This document shows, one piece after another, positions 35,101 to 44,194 of a stretch of DNA of 64,000 nucleotides. Origin of the DNA: Brachycybe producta (lineage: Eukaryota > Arthropoda > Diplopoda > Playtdesmida > Andrognathidae); NCBI GenBank assembly GCA_036925085.1, contig JAUPFP010000024.1, positions 572,001 to 636,000 on the forward strand. Reading direction: 5' to 3'. Made by a program: the position numbers and the translations under genes. Under the pieces are notes generated by a model that saw only the letters and a program-made list of their open reading frames with translations, did no database searches and was not told where the DNA came from. The stretch's first letter is position 1; every line of letters begins with the position of its first letter.

Positions 35101-37907
35101 TTCACGTGAATGCCGACGATCCCGAGGCCGTGATGCACGTGTGCCACGTTGCCGCTGAATGGCGCGCTACTTACCATAAAGATGTCGTCATTGACTTGGT
35201 ACGTCTTTCATTTTCTAGAATTTCTTAGTGGCTATATCGGAAAGGTTTTAAAAGATTGATGTCGATATTATTTTTAGGTTTGTTATCGTCGTAATGGCCA
35301 CAATGAAAGTGACGAACCTATGTTCACACAACCGCTCATGTACACAAAAATAAAGAATCAGGTTCCAGTTTTGGAGAAATACGGCAAGAAACTACTTGAT
35401 GAAGGTGTAATCACCGATCAGGAATTTGTTGTAAGTCTTAAAAGCTGTTTCATAGTTGAGTTTCTCTCAGAAGTGGGTCTTTAATAATTTAGGGTTTTGT
35501 GTAAACTTTGTTCAGGAGAAACTAGAATAGTTGCTTTTTCGTGATAATATTTTTCAAAATAAACTTTTTATGACAGTTTGAAAAAGCCGAAAATAATTTT
35601 AGTGAAATGAAACTGGTCATTTTCAAACTGCTTTAAAATATTTATTTTTTAAGATATTACCATGAAAACCTTTTAGCCATGATCTTTTAACAGTCTAGTT
35701 TGGGAAACAATTTGAATTTTTTCATAAACTAAAATGTTATGCAGGATGAAAAAGAGAAATACGACAAGATCTGTGAAGAAGCGTTTAAGATCGCCGGCAA
35801 AGAGACACAAGTATTCAACAAAGATTGGTTGGATTCACCTTGGAGAGGATTTTTCGAAGGACGTGACCCGTTAAAATGCGGTCCGACTGGCATCGACAGA
35901 GAAACTTTAATTCACATTGGTACAAAATTCTCGACTCCTCCACCCGGTGAATTTGTTATTCACAACGGTGAGTTGCAATTGTGATGAGACAATGGAAGAA
36001 AGTGACTTGAAATGAAATTTAAAATAAAATATTTTGACTACTAACAGGTTTAAAAAGGATTTTAAAGAGTCGTAACGACATGGTGAAGGAAGAGACTGTT
36101 GATTGGGCCCTCGGCGAAGCCATGGCTTTCGGTTCTCTACTCAAGGAGGGAATCCACGTGCGCCTGAGTGGTCAAGACGTAGAACGTGGTACCTTCAGTC
36201 ATCGGCACCACGTTTTACACCATCAGAAAATCGATAAAGTCACTTATCGTCCTATGTGCGATTTGTATCCGGATCAGGCTCCGTATACAGTCTGCAACAG
36301 TTCTCTGTCTGAATTTGGAGTTCTCGGTACAGAACTTAACAGAGTTTGTTCGATTGGGCTTACCATTTTTGACTTGTCGTAATTCACTAGGTTTTGAACT
36401 CGGTTTCTCAATGACGAATCCAAACGCTTTGGTGATTTGGGAAGCACAGTTTGGTGACTTCAACAACACTGCACAATGTATCATTGATCAGTTCATCAGT
36501 AGTGGACAAGCAAAATGGGTTCGGCAGAGTGGACTCGTACTTTTGTTACCGCACGGAATGGAAGGAATGGTTAGCGGGGAGATTTCATAATCAGTTAAGA
36601 CTGTCCGTAAACTGCTAAATGTTTTATATTCTAGGGCCCCGAACACTCAAGCGCTCGTCCCGAGCGATTTCTTCAGCTTTGCAGTGACGACCCAGATTAC
36701 TTTCCTCCCGAAGGAGAACAGTTTGAAATCCGACAGCTACACGACATCAACTGGCAAGTGATGAACTGTAGCACACCCGGAAACTTCTTCCATGCTATGC
36801 GTCGGCAAATTGCTTTGCCGTTCAGAAAACCCGTACTTTTCTTTGCTAACGAGTAGTTATTAGCGATATATAAATTTGCTAATTTATCTTAATTGTTTTA
36901 CTTGAATAAGTTAATCATGATGACACCGAAATCATTGTTACGTCATCCGGAAGCAAAATCATCGTTTGCTGATATGGTGACTGGTAAATGATAACAAGTC
37001 ACTCGTTTAGATATGAAGAGGCAAACTTTATATTCACTATTTTGTGATTTTGTTCAAAGGAACTACTTTCCAGCGTGTGATTCCTGATGATGGTCCCGCA
37101 TCGCAGAATCCTAGCAATGTCAAGAAACTTGTTTTCTGCACTGGAAAAGTGTTTTACGAGATAAGAAAGGAATGTAAGAATCGTAATTTGGAATCTGAAG
37201 TTGCAATATGCAGAATCGAACAGGTATCAACGGCAGTTGTTTCTTTTCTGGTAAACTTGATTCATCATACAAACATTTCTAATCGATTCGAGTTGTTGTG
37301 TTTAGATCTGCCCGTTTCCGTTTGACCTTGTCAAGAAGGAAGCGGCTAAATATTCCGGCGCCTCATTGTGCTGGGCACAGGAGGAACATAAGAACCAAGG
37401 CTATTGGTCGTATGTTCAGCCTCGTTTCGAGACTGCCGTCAAAGAACTTGGACAGAAAGATCTTTCGTACGTTTTTTTTTGTTCAACAAATCTTAAGTCT
37501 GGTTTAAATTGTAAATGTTTTTTGAACTCTTGATTATTCTGTCATTCAAGAGAAAAGTGAGGGGAAACTTGAAAATGTTTAGAAATTAGAAAGGTATGTT
37601 CATGTTGATGTCGTTTAAAATAAGCTTTTTATGTCAGTTTGAGCAGATGACGTTTTTATTCAATACGAAAATACTACTAAGTGATTAAGCTACCCTTTCT
37701 AGTTTCTAGAAGACTTTCAATTTCTCTTTTTAGTGTTGCTCTTCTGAAACACAGAATAATGCGAGTTTGAAACACTTCTTAACTAATGTCTTGAGGATTT
37801 TGTTTAGGTATGCTGGACGTGCAGCGTCTGCATCACCAGCTACGGGAAACAAACACCAACACGTAAAAGAGCAGAAGATGCTAATTGATAGAGCTTTACA
37901 ATTATGA
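23130..37907 (+). CDS. OGDH: 2-oxoglutarate dehydrogenase E1 (mitochondrial), about 19 exons
   Basis: Thiamine-diphosphate E1 of the 2-oxoglutarate dehydrogenase complex in the TCA cycle; decarboxylates 2-oxoglutarate and passes succinyl to E2. Exons: 23130-23456, 28122-28319, then 29544-29664 or 30457-30559, optional 32204-32263, then 33241-33341, 33775-33929, 34000-34234, 34300-34479, 34818-34946, 35019-35198, 35278-35430, 35745-35967, 36048-36326, 36391-36569, 36635-36832, 36911-36983, 37060-37223, 37306-37466, 37808-37907. The product is 1045 aa with exon 30457 and 1051 with 29544 (human 1023). The basic leader [10 protein letters not shown] is followed by a Ser/Gly-rich linker, then [21 protein letters not shown]. 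ThDP-site motifs include [28 protein letters not shown] and VVNNQ. The C-terminal part has [22 protein letters not shown] and [16 protein letters not shown] sequence. Identity is secure. Confidence 0.97.
24923..25166. mobile_element. hAT-like or other TIR MITE with internal tandem repeat
   Basis: The terminal inverted repeats read AGGGTGCGTGTACACTAGGC at the left and, inverted at the right, AGGCGCGTACACACTAGGC. Inside, a 32-bp unit (CGTTCGGATT...CCAATGCTTGG) is repeated about 2.3 times at 24948-25021. The tips resemble those of hAT-type MITEs, but I found no 8-bp target duplication. It lies in OGDH intron 1. Confidence 0.55.
25176..25290. repeat. Foldback element with CRE arms, copy 1
   Basis: The arms AGCTTGTGACGTCAGAGAAG and the inverse of AGCTTGTGACGTCAGAGTAG face each other, each holding TGACGTCA. 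The left arm is cut short by the neighbouring element ending at 25166. A related copy lies at about 51683-51870. Confidence 0.6.
25327..25524. mobile_element. Palindromic MITE, Mutator-type, copy 3
   Basis: A 198-bp element with tips ACAGGCAATTAGAAA and TTTCTAATTGCCTGT. It is flanked by 9-bp repeats CTGAATGCC (25318-25326) and CTGAATACC (25525-25533), 8 of 9 matching. It lies in OGDH intron 1, immediately right of the foldback at 25176-25290. Confidence 0.85.
26022..26221. mobile_element. Palindromic MITE, Mutator-type, copy 4
   Basis: A 200-bp element with tips ACAGGCATTTAGACATCGGG and CTAAATGCCTGT. It is flanked by 9-bp repeats GTACTACTG (26013-26021) and GCACTACTG (26222-26230), 8 of 9 matching. 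It lies 0.5 kb from copy 3 in the same intron. Confidence 0.85.
27498..27574 (+). repeat. tRNA-like sequence, probable SINE head
   Basis: The sequence has a tRNA A-box (TGGTGTAGTGG, about 27504-27514), a TGGGCTCTCAGCCCA hairpin in the anticodon-arm position, and a degenerate B-box (GGGTTCAGTCC, about 27557-27567) one base shorter than normal. That deletion and the 5-base loop argue against a working tRNA. It most resembles the head of a tRNA-derived SINE in OGDH intron 1. No tail repeat was found. Confidence 0.5.
27865..27935 (+). mobile_element. hAT-type transposon end, fragment
   Basis: CAGTGGTTTTCAATAGGTGT followed by GCTGCAGCATTCTCAGTGTG resembles the CAGTGGTTCTCAAC tips of hAT MITEs. 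No partner end was found, so only a fragment is called. Confidence 0.35.
29544..29664 (+). CDS. OGDH: OGDH alternative exon 3a
   Basis: 121 bp, entering in phase 0 and leaving in phase 1. It encodes [20 protein letters not shown] followed by a Glu/Asp/Lys stretch and [12 protein letters not shown]. It is homologous to exon 3b at 30457-30559 and has the same phases, so including both would break the frame and the two must be exclusive. The position matches the variable exon 4a/4b region of vertebrate OGDH. It is six residues longer than 3b. Confidence 0.85.
30457..30559 (+). CDS. OGDH: OGDH alternative exon 3b
   Basis: 103 bp, phase 0 to phase 1. It encodes [20 protein letters not shown] followed by [14 protein letters not shown]. 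It aligns with the human exon giving the calcium-sensitive form (LDPLGILDADLDSS); the first Asp of that DxDxD-like loop is Ser here. It is used in place of exon 3a. Confidence 0.85.
30671..30949. mobile_element. PIF/Harbinger-type MITE
   Basis: A 279-bp element with terminal inverted repeats GGTCGCTTACCCATTGGTC and, inverted at the right, GGCCGCTTACCCATTCGTC. It is flanked by a 3-bp TTA duplication (30668-30670 and 30950-30952). TTA duplication plus GG-starting tips is the PIF/Harbinger pattern. It is non-coding and sits in the OGDH intron between exon 3b and the cassette exon. Confidence 0.75.
32204..32263 (+). CDS. OGDH: OGDH optional 20-codon cassette exon
   Basis: 60 bp with phase-1 splice sites on both sides (acceptor after a pyrimidine-rich TTCTTCTTAG, donor GTAGGT). 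It encodes [19 protein letters not shown]. Adding or skipping it keeps the frame, so it can combine with exon 3a or 3b. The insert falls just before [17 protein letters not shown], where some human OGDH isoforms also carry an extra short exon. Coding use is inferred from splice sites and phase. Confidence 0.65.
33395..33715. repeat. AT-rich palindromic repeat, family P, copy 5
   Basis: It contains GAGAAATTGAAAGTGTGTTA, CATGTTGATATCTTACAAAATAA and a right outer end CTTCTGAAAAACAGAATAAC. It fills most of the OGDH intron 33342-33774. Ends are approximate. Confidence 0.5.
34560..34765. repeat. AT-rich palindromic repeat, family P, copy 6
   Basis: A well preserved copy: GAAACTAGAAGGGTAGCTCA at the left, an inner AAAATAAGCTTTTATG / AAAAAGCTTATTTTAAAA pair, and ACTCTACTAGTTTC at the right. 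It lies in the OGDH intron 34480-34817. Confidence 0.6.
35455..35715. repeat. AT-rich palindromic repeat, family P, copy 7
   Basis: It carries GAAACTAGAATAGTTGC, TTTCAAAATAAACTTTTTATG and inverted partners ending at CAGTCTAGTTTGGG. It lies in the OGDH intron 35431-35744. Confidence 0.5.
37530..37770. repeat. AT-rich palindromic repeat, family P, copy 8
   Basis: Outer ends GATTATTCTGTCATTCAAGA and CTGAAACACAGAATAATG are inverted. Inner ends are TTTAGAAATTAGAAAGG and CCTTTCTAGTTTCTAGAA. It fills most of the OGDH intron 37467-37807 and is one of the best copies for defining the family's ends. Confidence 0.6.
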
Positions 37908-39312
37908 TTTTGATTCTACTCCATGAGAAAGACAAGAAAAAAAAATGTTGTTTGTAGATCTAGCTTAATTAGTTATGAATTTATCATCGTTTTTAGAAAT
38001 GTTCACTATCAGTTTTTAGATGGAGAACGGCCGTTGTCTGCTTCATTATTCTTTTGTTTTGCTTTCTAATTTAAATTATTTTTATTTGAAGAAAATTGAA
38101 GTTTTTTTTTTGATTGGTTTAAAAAAGTGTGAATAATATTGTTTATTGCACAAGATGCTGTTATTTTTTAACATATGTTACATAAATTTGGCAATGTGTT
38201 TATATTTATTAATTAATTGGAAAATCTTCCTACGTTTTATAATCGAACGACACAATTTGTACGTTATTTTTAAATTTAAGATTGGTTTTGCTTAATGTAT
38301 ATTGCAAATGTTGCTAATTTAGGTTAATCAACTAATTCAGTTTCTGTTTGCTCTAAATTAACTATGCATAATACTTAACAAAAAGACTTATTTTTCTTTA
38401 TGGTTGGTTGAGTATTTCAAACATATATATATTTAATATTATTGGATATGAATTATAAATATGAAACACATAATATAAAAAATTTAGCAATTAAATATTC
38501 TTCCTATTCTATTTATTAACCAAAAAAATTAATCGAACAAAACTTAATAAATATTATTATTCTGAACTATTATAAATTGAGGTAAATTGTTTATGCATTA
38601 ATTATTGATTCATGCATGCTTTAAAGTTAGATATTAAATTACATATAAATTGCATGGTCTATATTTTTAATTTTTACAATTCTAATTTTGAAATATTTTT
38701 TAAAATGGTTTTTTTAGCTTTTTTTTTAGTATTAAAATAATTTTAAAAAATTTTATAAGTGACTTTATGCTCGGTCAGTAAATTGATGGCATAATCAATC
38801 TTTTAGTTTATGGGCCGCAATTACGTGCCTTAAATATTGTTTAGGGAGATTTACATTAAAACATTGTGACCATATTAATTTTAATTATTAATTTTTTATG
38901 ATATATTATTTTATGATATTTTTAAAATATTTGGCGAGTTTTGTACGTTTTATGACGAAGCCTCGCAATTCGTATGAAGAATAGTATGACGTCACAGGAG
39001 GTTGATACAAAAATTAGGATTGGTTCATTTTGTCTGATAAAAAGGGATTAATAAGAAAAAATATTACAAAAAAACTATTTGTTTAAATTGTTGAGAACGT
39101 AAAAACGTTTGATACCATTTCCTTCTGTCAGATCATATGACAAGATTAAATTGTTCGTCAACCCCACTGTCGTCACAAGCTTCTTCTTTTCGACGAGGTA
39201 GGTATACTTAAAGAAGCTCGCGAGCCTCCAATTGAACACCGCTTCTGATACGTATCGATGTGTATCGTATTGTTTGTGACGTCATTGTCTCAGTGTGTCG
39301 TCATATTTCAAG
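37908..39312. other. OGDH 3' UTR and AT-rich spacer
   Basis: No coding exon or structured element is supported. The stretch is strongly AT-rich at about 38100-38900. A TGACGTCA word lies near 39288, 25 bp before the next start codon. Confidence 0.5.
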
Positions 39313-39318
39313 ATGGCG
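39307..39318 (+). promoter_or_regulatory. TISU-like start-codon context
   Basis: The sequence TTCAAGATGGCGTCACC around the start codon of the TGN38/KCT2-like gene contains CAAGATGGCGTC, matching SAASATGGCGGC, the TISU element, at 11 of 12 positions. TISU acts as both a promoter element and a start signal for very short 5' UTRs. AAGATGGCG is also a YY1-type word. Confidence 0.45.
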
Positions 39319-41317
39319 TCACCTGAAAGGATGTCATCTTTCGTTATTTCATCACTAATCTTATTTAATTTCGTTTTTCTTCTTGTTTTTATGTCTGTAA
39401 TTGAAAATGTATACGCAAGAGCTGTAAATTCAGATGTTTCAACGGGTTTTAAGTGTCAATTTGAAGAGGAATTGTCGAAATCGTCTTGTAAACGGACAGT
39501 TTCGGATAGGGAATCATCGGAAATCAATTCGACGGCGACAAACATCAAAGACGCCGCCGCAGTTGTTGTTCATAATATCACTGTTTCGCTTTGTCAGGTT
39601 TTGTTAAATGTCTCCGAAGATGTGTGTAAAAATGTAAAATCCGATAAACCAATCGTTTACAACGAAAGAACGAACGTAACTTGTAAGATTCTAAGTGTTG
39701 AAACTGTTGGTTTCAACGATTGGGGTCAAACTGAGATCCTAAATTTAACAAAAGACGAGAAACTTTGTAATAATATCTGTTCGAAGAACGAGAATCTTAC
39801 GCATATTTGTAACGCCCTCGTTTTGTGGTTTCGAACTGTTAACCCCGTGAAAAATGGTAAAAATATGAGAAAATGTCATGGTCAGGCTAAAACACGGAAA
39901 AAAACATTAAATAGACGCGGAAACACCCTTGATAGAGTATAGAAAAATGTACTGGAAAACATTTAAAAATTTGCGGAAATACGTGGAAACATGCCCCCCC
40001 CCCGCGTTTTTAAAACTTCCTTTTTTATTCTTTCTCAGCATTTTGTGAAGACGGTTTGTACGCAAATGCATAAAAAATTATAGAAACGTGCGAAAAAGCA
40101 TTAAAAAGGTGTGGAAACTCAGTGTAACTATTGTATTTCCATGTTTTAAAATGTGCTTTCACACATTTCCGTAAAGTTTCCTATTTTTGTACGTGTTTTT
40201 ATGCTTTTCCGTTTCTGTGTTTTAGTCTGACTCGAATTTTTTGAAACATTTTTTTGTGTTTTTTTTTGTTGAAATTGTGTTTCATTATAGATGTAAGTTT
40301 GACTACAACAAAAACAGTGTCGAAAAACGACAGTACCACAGTAACATCGACTGTAAAGAATATACAGAATGTAACCGAGCACCAAGAAGACCCAAAAAAG
40401 ACCAAATCAGACCACGAAGATGAAAAGAAAAAGAACGAACCTGAGCAACATAAAGAAGCGAAACCAACGAGCACAACAACTTCGGAATCAACTTCACTTG
40501 TGCATGATACAACTTCCAATTCGTCTTCTTCGTCTTCTAAAGTCTCAACTACTTCTAAAACAACTACAAACGCGAAACCGGTAGTGAAGTCGGAAAAGAA
40601 AGTTGAACAAAAAGTAGAAGAAGAAGGAGAAGAGGCCGATGTGAAAATCGATGTTCTGATCAAAGGAGACGAAGGATCGGATGCGGAAAACCAAAATTAC
40701 GACGGCGAAGCCGATCCTGGTTTAACTAATCCAACGGTTTTTTTTTCTGTTCTCTAAGGTAATGTGTTTGTTCTTCTGTTGCTTTTAAGGTGCCGATGAT
40801 GATGATGATGATGAGGAAACGAACATTCCTAAGGAATCCAGTGGAAAAGGTCGAATTAGAAACATACAATCACTGAAAGGTCTCTCTTATAACGTGAACG
40901 TTTTGTTTGTCTGTCGTTTATTAGACTTTAGTTTCGAAGAACCGTCGAATGCTCGACCTAAGGTTCATCCGATCGGAACTTTCAGCAGCGGCTACGACGA
41001 CGGAGACAGTCACTTCTTCATTTACTTCTTGACTGTTGTCGGAATGTGTATTGCGATCTATGTTCTCTTTCACAATAAGCAAAAGGTGAATAACCGAAAA
41101 CACACAAAAAAAAATCTTTCGTTTGTCGAATTCGGAATTGAATTTTCGTTGTTGTTGTTTTTAATAGATTCTTGCGATCATCGTTGAAGGAAGACAAGAT
41201 CGAAGGAGTAGAAGACCGAATTCGAACTTGTATCGTAAGTTGGATACGAATCTGGACGAAGTGATTCAAGACAATAGACCTAAAAATCTCAGATCAATGT
41301 CTAACATCATTTACTAA
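39313..41317 (+). CDS. TGN38/KCT2-like type I membrane protein, 5 exons
   Basis: A trans-Golgi/endosome cycling protein by similarity to TGOLN2 (TGN38/46) and KCT2. Exons: 39313-39856, 40291-40719, 40790-40879, 40925-41085, 41168-41317, giving 457 aa. There is a signal peptide with a hydrophobic core at about 10-28. The Cys- and Asn-glycosylation-rich N-terminal half is unlike vertebrate family members. A Ser/Thr/Lys/Glu-rich mucin-like stretch follows, with an Asp run from the GAT repeat at 40797-40814. DSHFFIYFL opens a transmembrane helix at 385-403. The tail has IIVEGRQDRRSRRP and the YxxPhi sorting motif YRKL at 430-433. The C-terminal third is diagnostic of the family. The donor at 40719 (GTTTAA) is weak but is the only one that keeps the acidic frame. 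The exact vertebrate orthologue is unresolved. Confidence 0.85.
39882..40230. repeat. Inverted-repeat element in intron 1 of the TGN38-like gene
   Basis: TCAGGCTAAAACACGGAAA at the left and, inverted, TCAGACTAAAACACAGAAA at the right, with repeated CGGAAA words between. The ends lie 25 bp after the donor and 60 bp before the acceptor, so it makes up most of the intron. No target duplication was seen. Confidence 0.5.
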
Positions 41318-41875
41318 TGTGTAAAAGGTGAAATTCGGACGGAGAAAAACCAAAAAAAAAAAATAGATAATCGAAAAGGAACAAATTTGTTTCTCTTTCT
41401 TTCTTTCTCTCTGTGCACCAGTTTTAAGTTGAATGGTTATTTTCGTCGGAGTGTCTTAACAAGCATTTTGTAATTATCGAATTGGAATCGGTGAGCCATT
41501 CGATTAATCTTGTTGCCTTTGTTTTAAATTATTAAGGAACATGTTAAAAAAGGATTAGAATTTGTAGATTTTGATAGAATCAGCGATCGATTACGGAGAG
41601 TACAAAAAAGATGTTTGATAATTAGATGCAAAATGAAAAGAAGAAGAAAAAAATGCCTCTTTATAATGAAATAATTGCTTTTTTTTGTTGAAAAGTTGAA
41701 GATGTTTTTGTATATTAAAACCGAAATTCCTCCTCCTCCTCCTCCTCGCACCTATTTATATAAATGATTTCTTTTTTTTTCGTGAGTGTTAGTTGATCTT
41801 AGATAAAATTAAATAAAAAGAACTTATACATTGTTGGTTTCTTTCGTCGTCTGTCGGTGGTTTTTATGGAAAGTA

Positions 41876-42160
41876 CAGTCAAACTCGGTTATAGCGTCCT
41901 CGAGTATAACGACAATGTGGCTATAACGACAACATGAAGCCAAGTAACCTCGGTTAAACGTTACTCGGTTATGTCCTACATGTTTCGGTTTCTTAGATCT
42001 CTTGGTGCACAGTACACACAACTTTCGACTGCAAAAAGAAGTCGCAGGTGGTTGGGCTGTGGTTACAATGTATGTTATGACTCAACCCGATAATCCGACT
42101 TCGTTTTTCTGTTTTTGAGTCAAGGGCTTGTGTCTATGGCGCTATAAACCAGTTTGACTG
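41876..42160. mobile_element. Tc1/mariner-type MITE
   Basis: A 285-bp element with tips CAGTCAAACTCGGTTATAGC and, inverted at the right, CAGTCAAACTGGTTTATAGC, flanked by TA at 41874-41875 and 42161-42162. CAGTCAAAC tips with TA duplication are typical of Tc1/mariner elements in animals. No transposase remains. Confidence 0.75.
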
Positions 42161-42429
42161 TATTTTCTTTTTACGATCCGATTGATTGTTTTTGATGACA
42201 TTAGGTATTTTTGACATCATTTCCATCCGTCTGGCAATTAGTTTTTGATGATTGTTTAATGTATATTATTTGTAACGAGACGAGATGACAAAAGTAAATG
42301 TTTAATTAATTTTGGCTGTCTTCATTTGGCAGTTGTTTGCAAGATGTGTACTTGGAAGTAGCTTAACTCCATGTTAGAAAGAAAAACGTTATGGATGAGT
42401 TAGCTTTATTGATAGTTTATGAATAACAG

Positions 42430-42640
42430 CTGATTTTTCAACGCTGATTATTCTGTCTTTTAGGAATGAAATTAAGAGAAATAAATGTTTTAGAAACTGG
42501 AACGGTAGCTCAGTAACGTAAGTATGTTTTCATGTTGATATCTTTCAATATAAACTTTTTGATGAAACAAAAATTAGAAGAAAAAAAATAAACACTTCTA
42601 GTTTCTCTTAATTTAGCTCCTGAAAAACAGAATAATCAAG
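42430..42640. repeat. AT-rich palindromic repeat, family P, copy 9
   Basis: The outer arms CGCTGATTATTCTGTC and CAGAATAATCAAGAGTTGG are inverted. Inner arms are TGTTTTAGAAACTGGAACGG and CTTCTAGTTTCTC. This intergenic copy shows the outer terminal arms clearly. Confidence 0.6.
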
Positions 42641-42785
42641 AGTTGGAGGGGCACCGTTAACCGTTCATACCACCTTAAGGTGTCAAATTGCCCAATAGTC
42701 TTATGAGCACGAGATACTGTCCTATCGCAAATGGAGTGTCCAGTTTAAGTTAGAAGTTAAAAGTACCCTCTAATTAGGTCATAAT

Positions 42786-43390
42786 TTAAACTTTATCAGT
42801 AAAAGTTCTATCGATTACATATAGAAAACTCGTTTCGTTATGTTTCAGAGAAATCTCCAGGAACTTAAGTTTTGTGTTTATTAATAGGAAGATTGTTTTG
42901 AGTTGACCAAAGGAATATAAGATGTAGGTCATATTGTATGCATTTGTAATTAAGCAGATTTTCCACTTTGTTATATAAAACAATGCCATCAGCAAGCAAT
43001 TGTATGGTTGATTGTTAAGCACCTCAGAAAATATCATTAATAAAGCATAAAAAAGCAACGGACCAAGAACAGATCCTCGTGTAACTCCTGAGGTTTCTGG
43101 CCACTGTGGCAATTTGGGTTTTCGAAGATATTCAAAGTTTCTGCAGCTTTTTAGTTAAAAGGCCAAGTGGGAATTTATGAAATGCCTTGGCAAAATCAAT
43201 AAAGATTATGTGTGCTTAATGAGTTAACGTTCAAAGCTCGTGGTCCAGTTCTTAAGGTAATTTATTAATTGCCCTTCACAACTACGAAGTGCTCGAAAGC
43301 CCCATTGGAAGACAGTAAGTACATCATTTTTATTATAATGCGCAAAGGTATTAGAAATTAAAATACGGTCAAAATGTTTGAAAAAGTTGA
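42786..43390 (-). pseudogene. Decayed LINE reverse transcriptase fragment
   Basis: Reading right to left, the sequence shows fingers-domain text like FDRILISNTFAHYNKNDVLT then FQWGFRALRSCEGQL. After frameshifts and stops comes the RT hallmark SGVTRGSVLGPLLFYALLM, a relic of the usual SGVPQGSVLGPLLF. The catalytic YxDD box is not recognisable. It is a non-LTR retrotransposon relic; the clade is not determined. Confidence 0.8.
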
Positions 43391-43639
43391 GCTTTAAGGA
43401 ATATTCCTGTAATAACTAGGATGTGATTTATTAATATTCTTATGGACTGGAATACCATTAGCCAGTTCCCATACCTGAGGTATCTAACTGCATTTCAAGA
43501 CAATAAAAAAATTGCATGTAAGATGTTAGTCGTAATGGGGAAAGTGTTTGTGAAGGGCACTGTTTGGAAGAGCGTTTTATTTTTTATTATGGAGCTGGAG
43601 TCCTACAGAACCATTTCGATATCTTGAGGCATATCTCCA

Positions 43640-43760
43640 AAAAAGTTCTCATCATTTGGGAGATGTCACAACCAATTTTATTTGTTCTAATTGGTTTGGA
43701 AGTTTCAGTGTTTTCTGTGGTCTGTCTTTCCGAAGAACAGCAAAACAACCTTAAAGTTTC
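43640..43760 (+). pseudogene. SLC9B exon-7 relic
   Basis: It translates to IIWEMSQPILFVLIGLEVSV, close to WIIFQPILFGLIGSEVTM encoded by exon 7 of the two neighbouring SLC9B genes. Flanking splice sites and other exons are not recognisable. It suggests a further, lost unit of the SLC9B array. Confidence 0.5.
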
Positions 43761-44194
43761 TAAAACAAGTAAGTTACGTTTTATCCTTCGTCTGGTAATT
43801 AGTTTCTGCTTTAATTTAAATTGTTATTGTCGTTTTGTTTTCTTCGCAATTATTTGTATGATGGTAAGGCAAAATAGTCGTAATTATATATTCAATCAAT
43901 CTATTCAAGCGTTTAGCTTTTCAACAGTTGTTTAAAACTGCAAGAGGAGTCAAGACTTCATTCTGGATATTTGGTGAATTCAGTACGTTGGTAAGATTCG
44001 AACTTTGGAAGACTCTTCTATAGTCCAGTTGTAGAAGAAACAACAAGATCACGACCAAAATTGTGACTGTTGTCACTTGTCGGTATAGTATTACATGTGT
44101 CACAACGTAAATGATGATGTGACAGATGTGTCGGGATTGTAAAATTACAATTTCAATTTTTTGTTTGTGTTTTAACAATAGTTCTGGAAAAAAC

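Larger units (their letters stand above)
41318..44194. other. TGN38-like 3' UTR and spacer with transposon debris
   Basis: A poly-A signal AATAAA for the TGN38-like gene lies at 41812-41817. Beyond it are a mariner-type MITE, a family P repeat, a LINE relic and an SLC9B exon relic, listed separately. The right part from about 43755 is duplicated upstream of the next SLC9B copy (from about 48805). Confidence 0.55.

Noticed and set aside
40199..40663. Open frame of 154 codons on the minus strand, Ser/Phe/Val-rich
   Set aside because: Antisense shadow of the low-complexity exon 2 of the TGN38-like gene.
40740..40757. Extending exon 2 of the TGN38-like gene to the better donor GTAATG near 40759
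   Set aside because: The frame meets TAA before that donor, and joining there would lose the acidic frame of the next exon.
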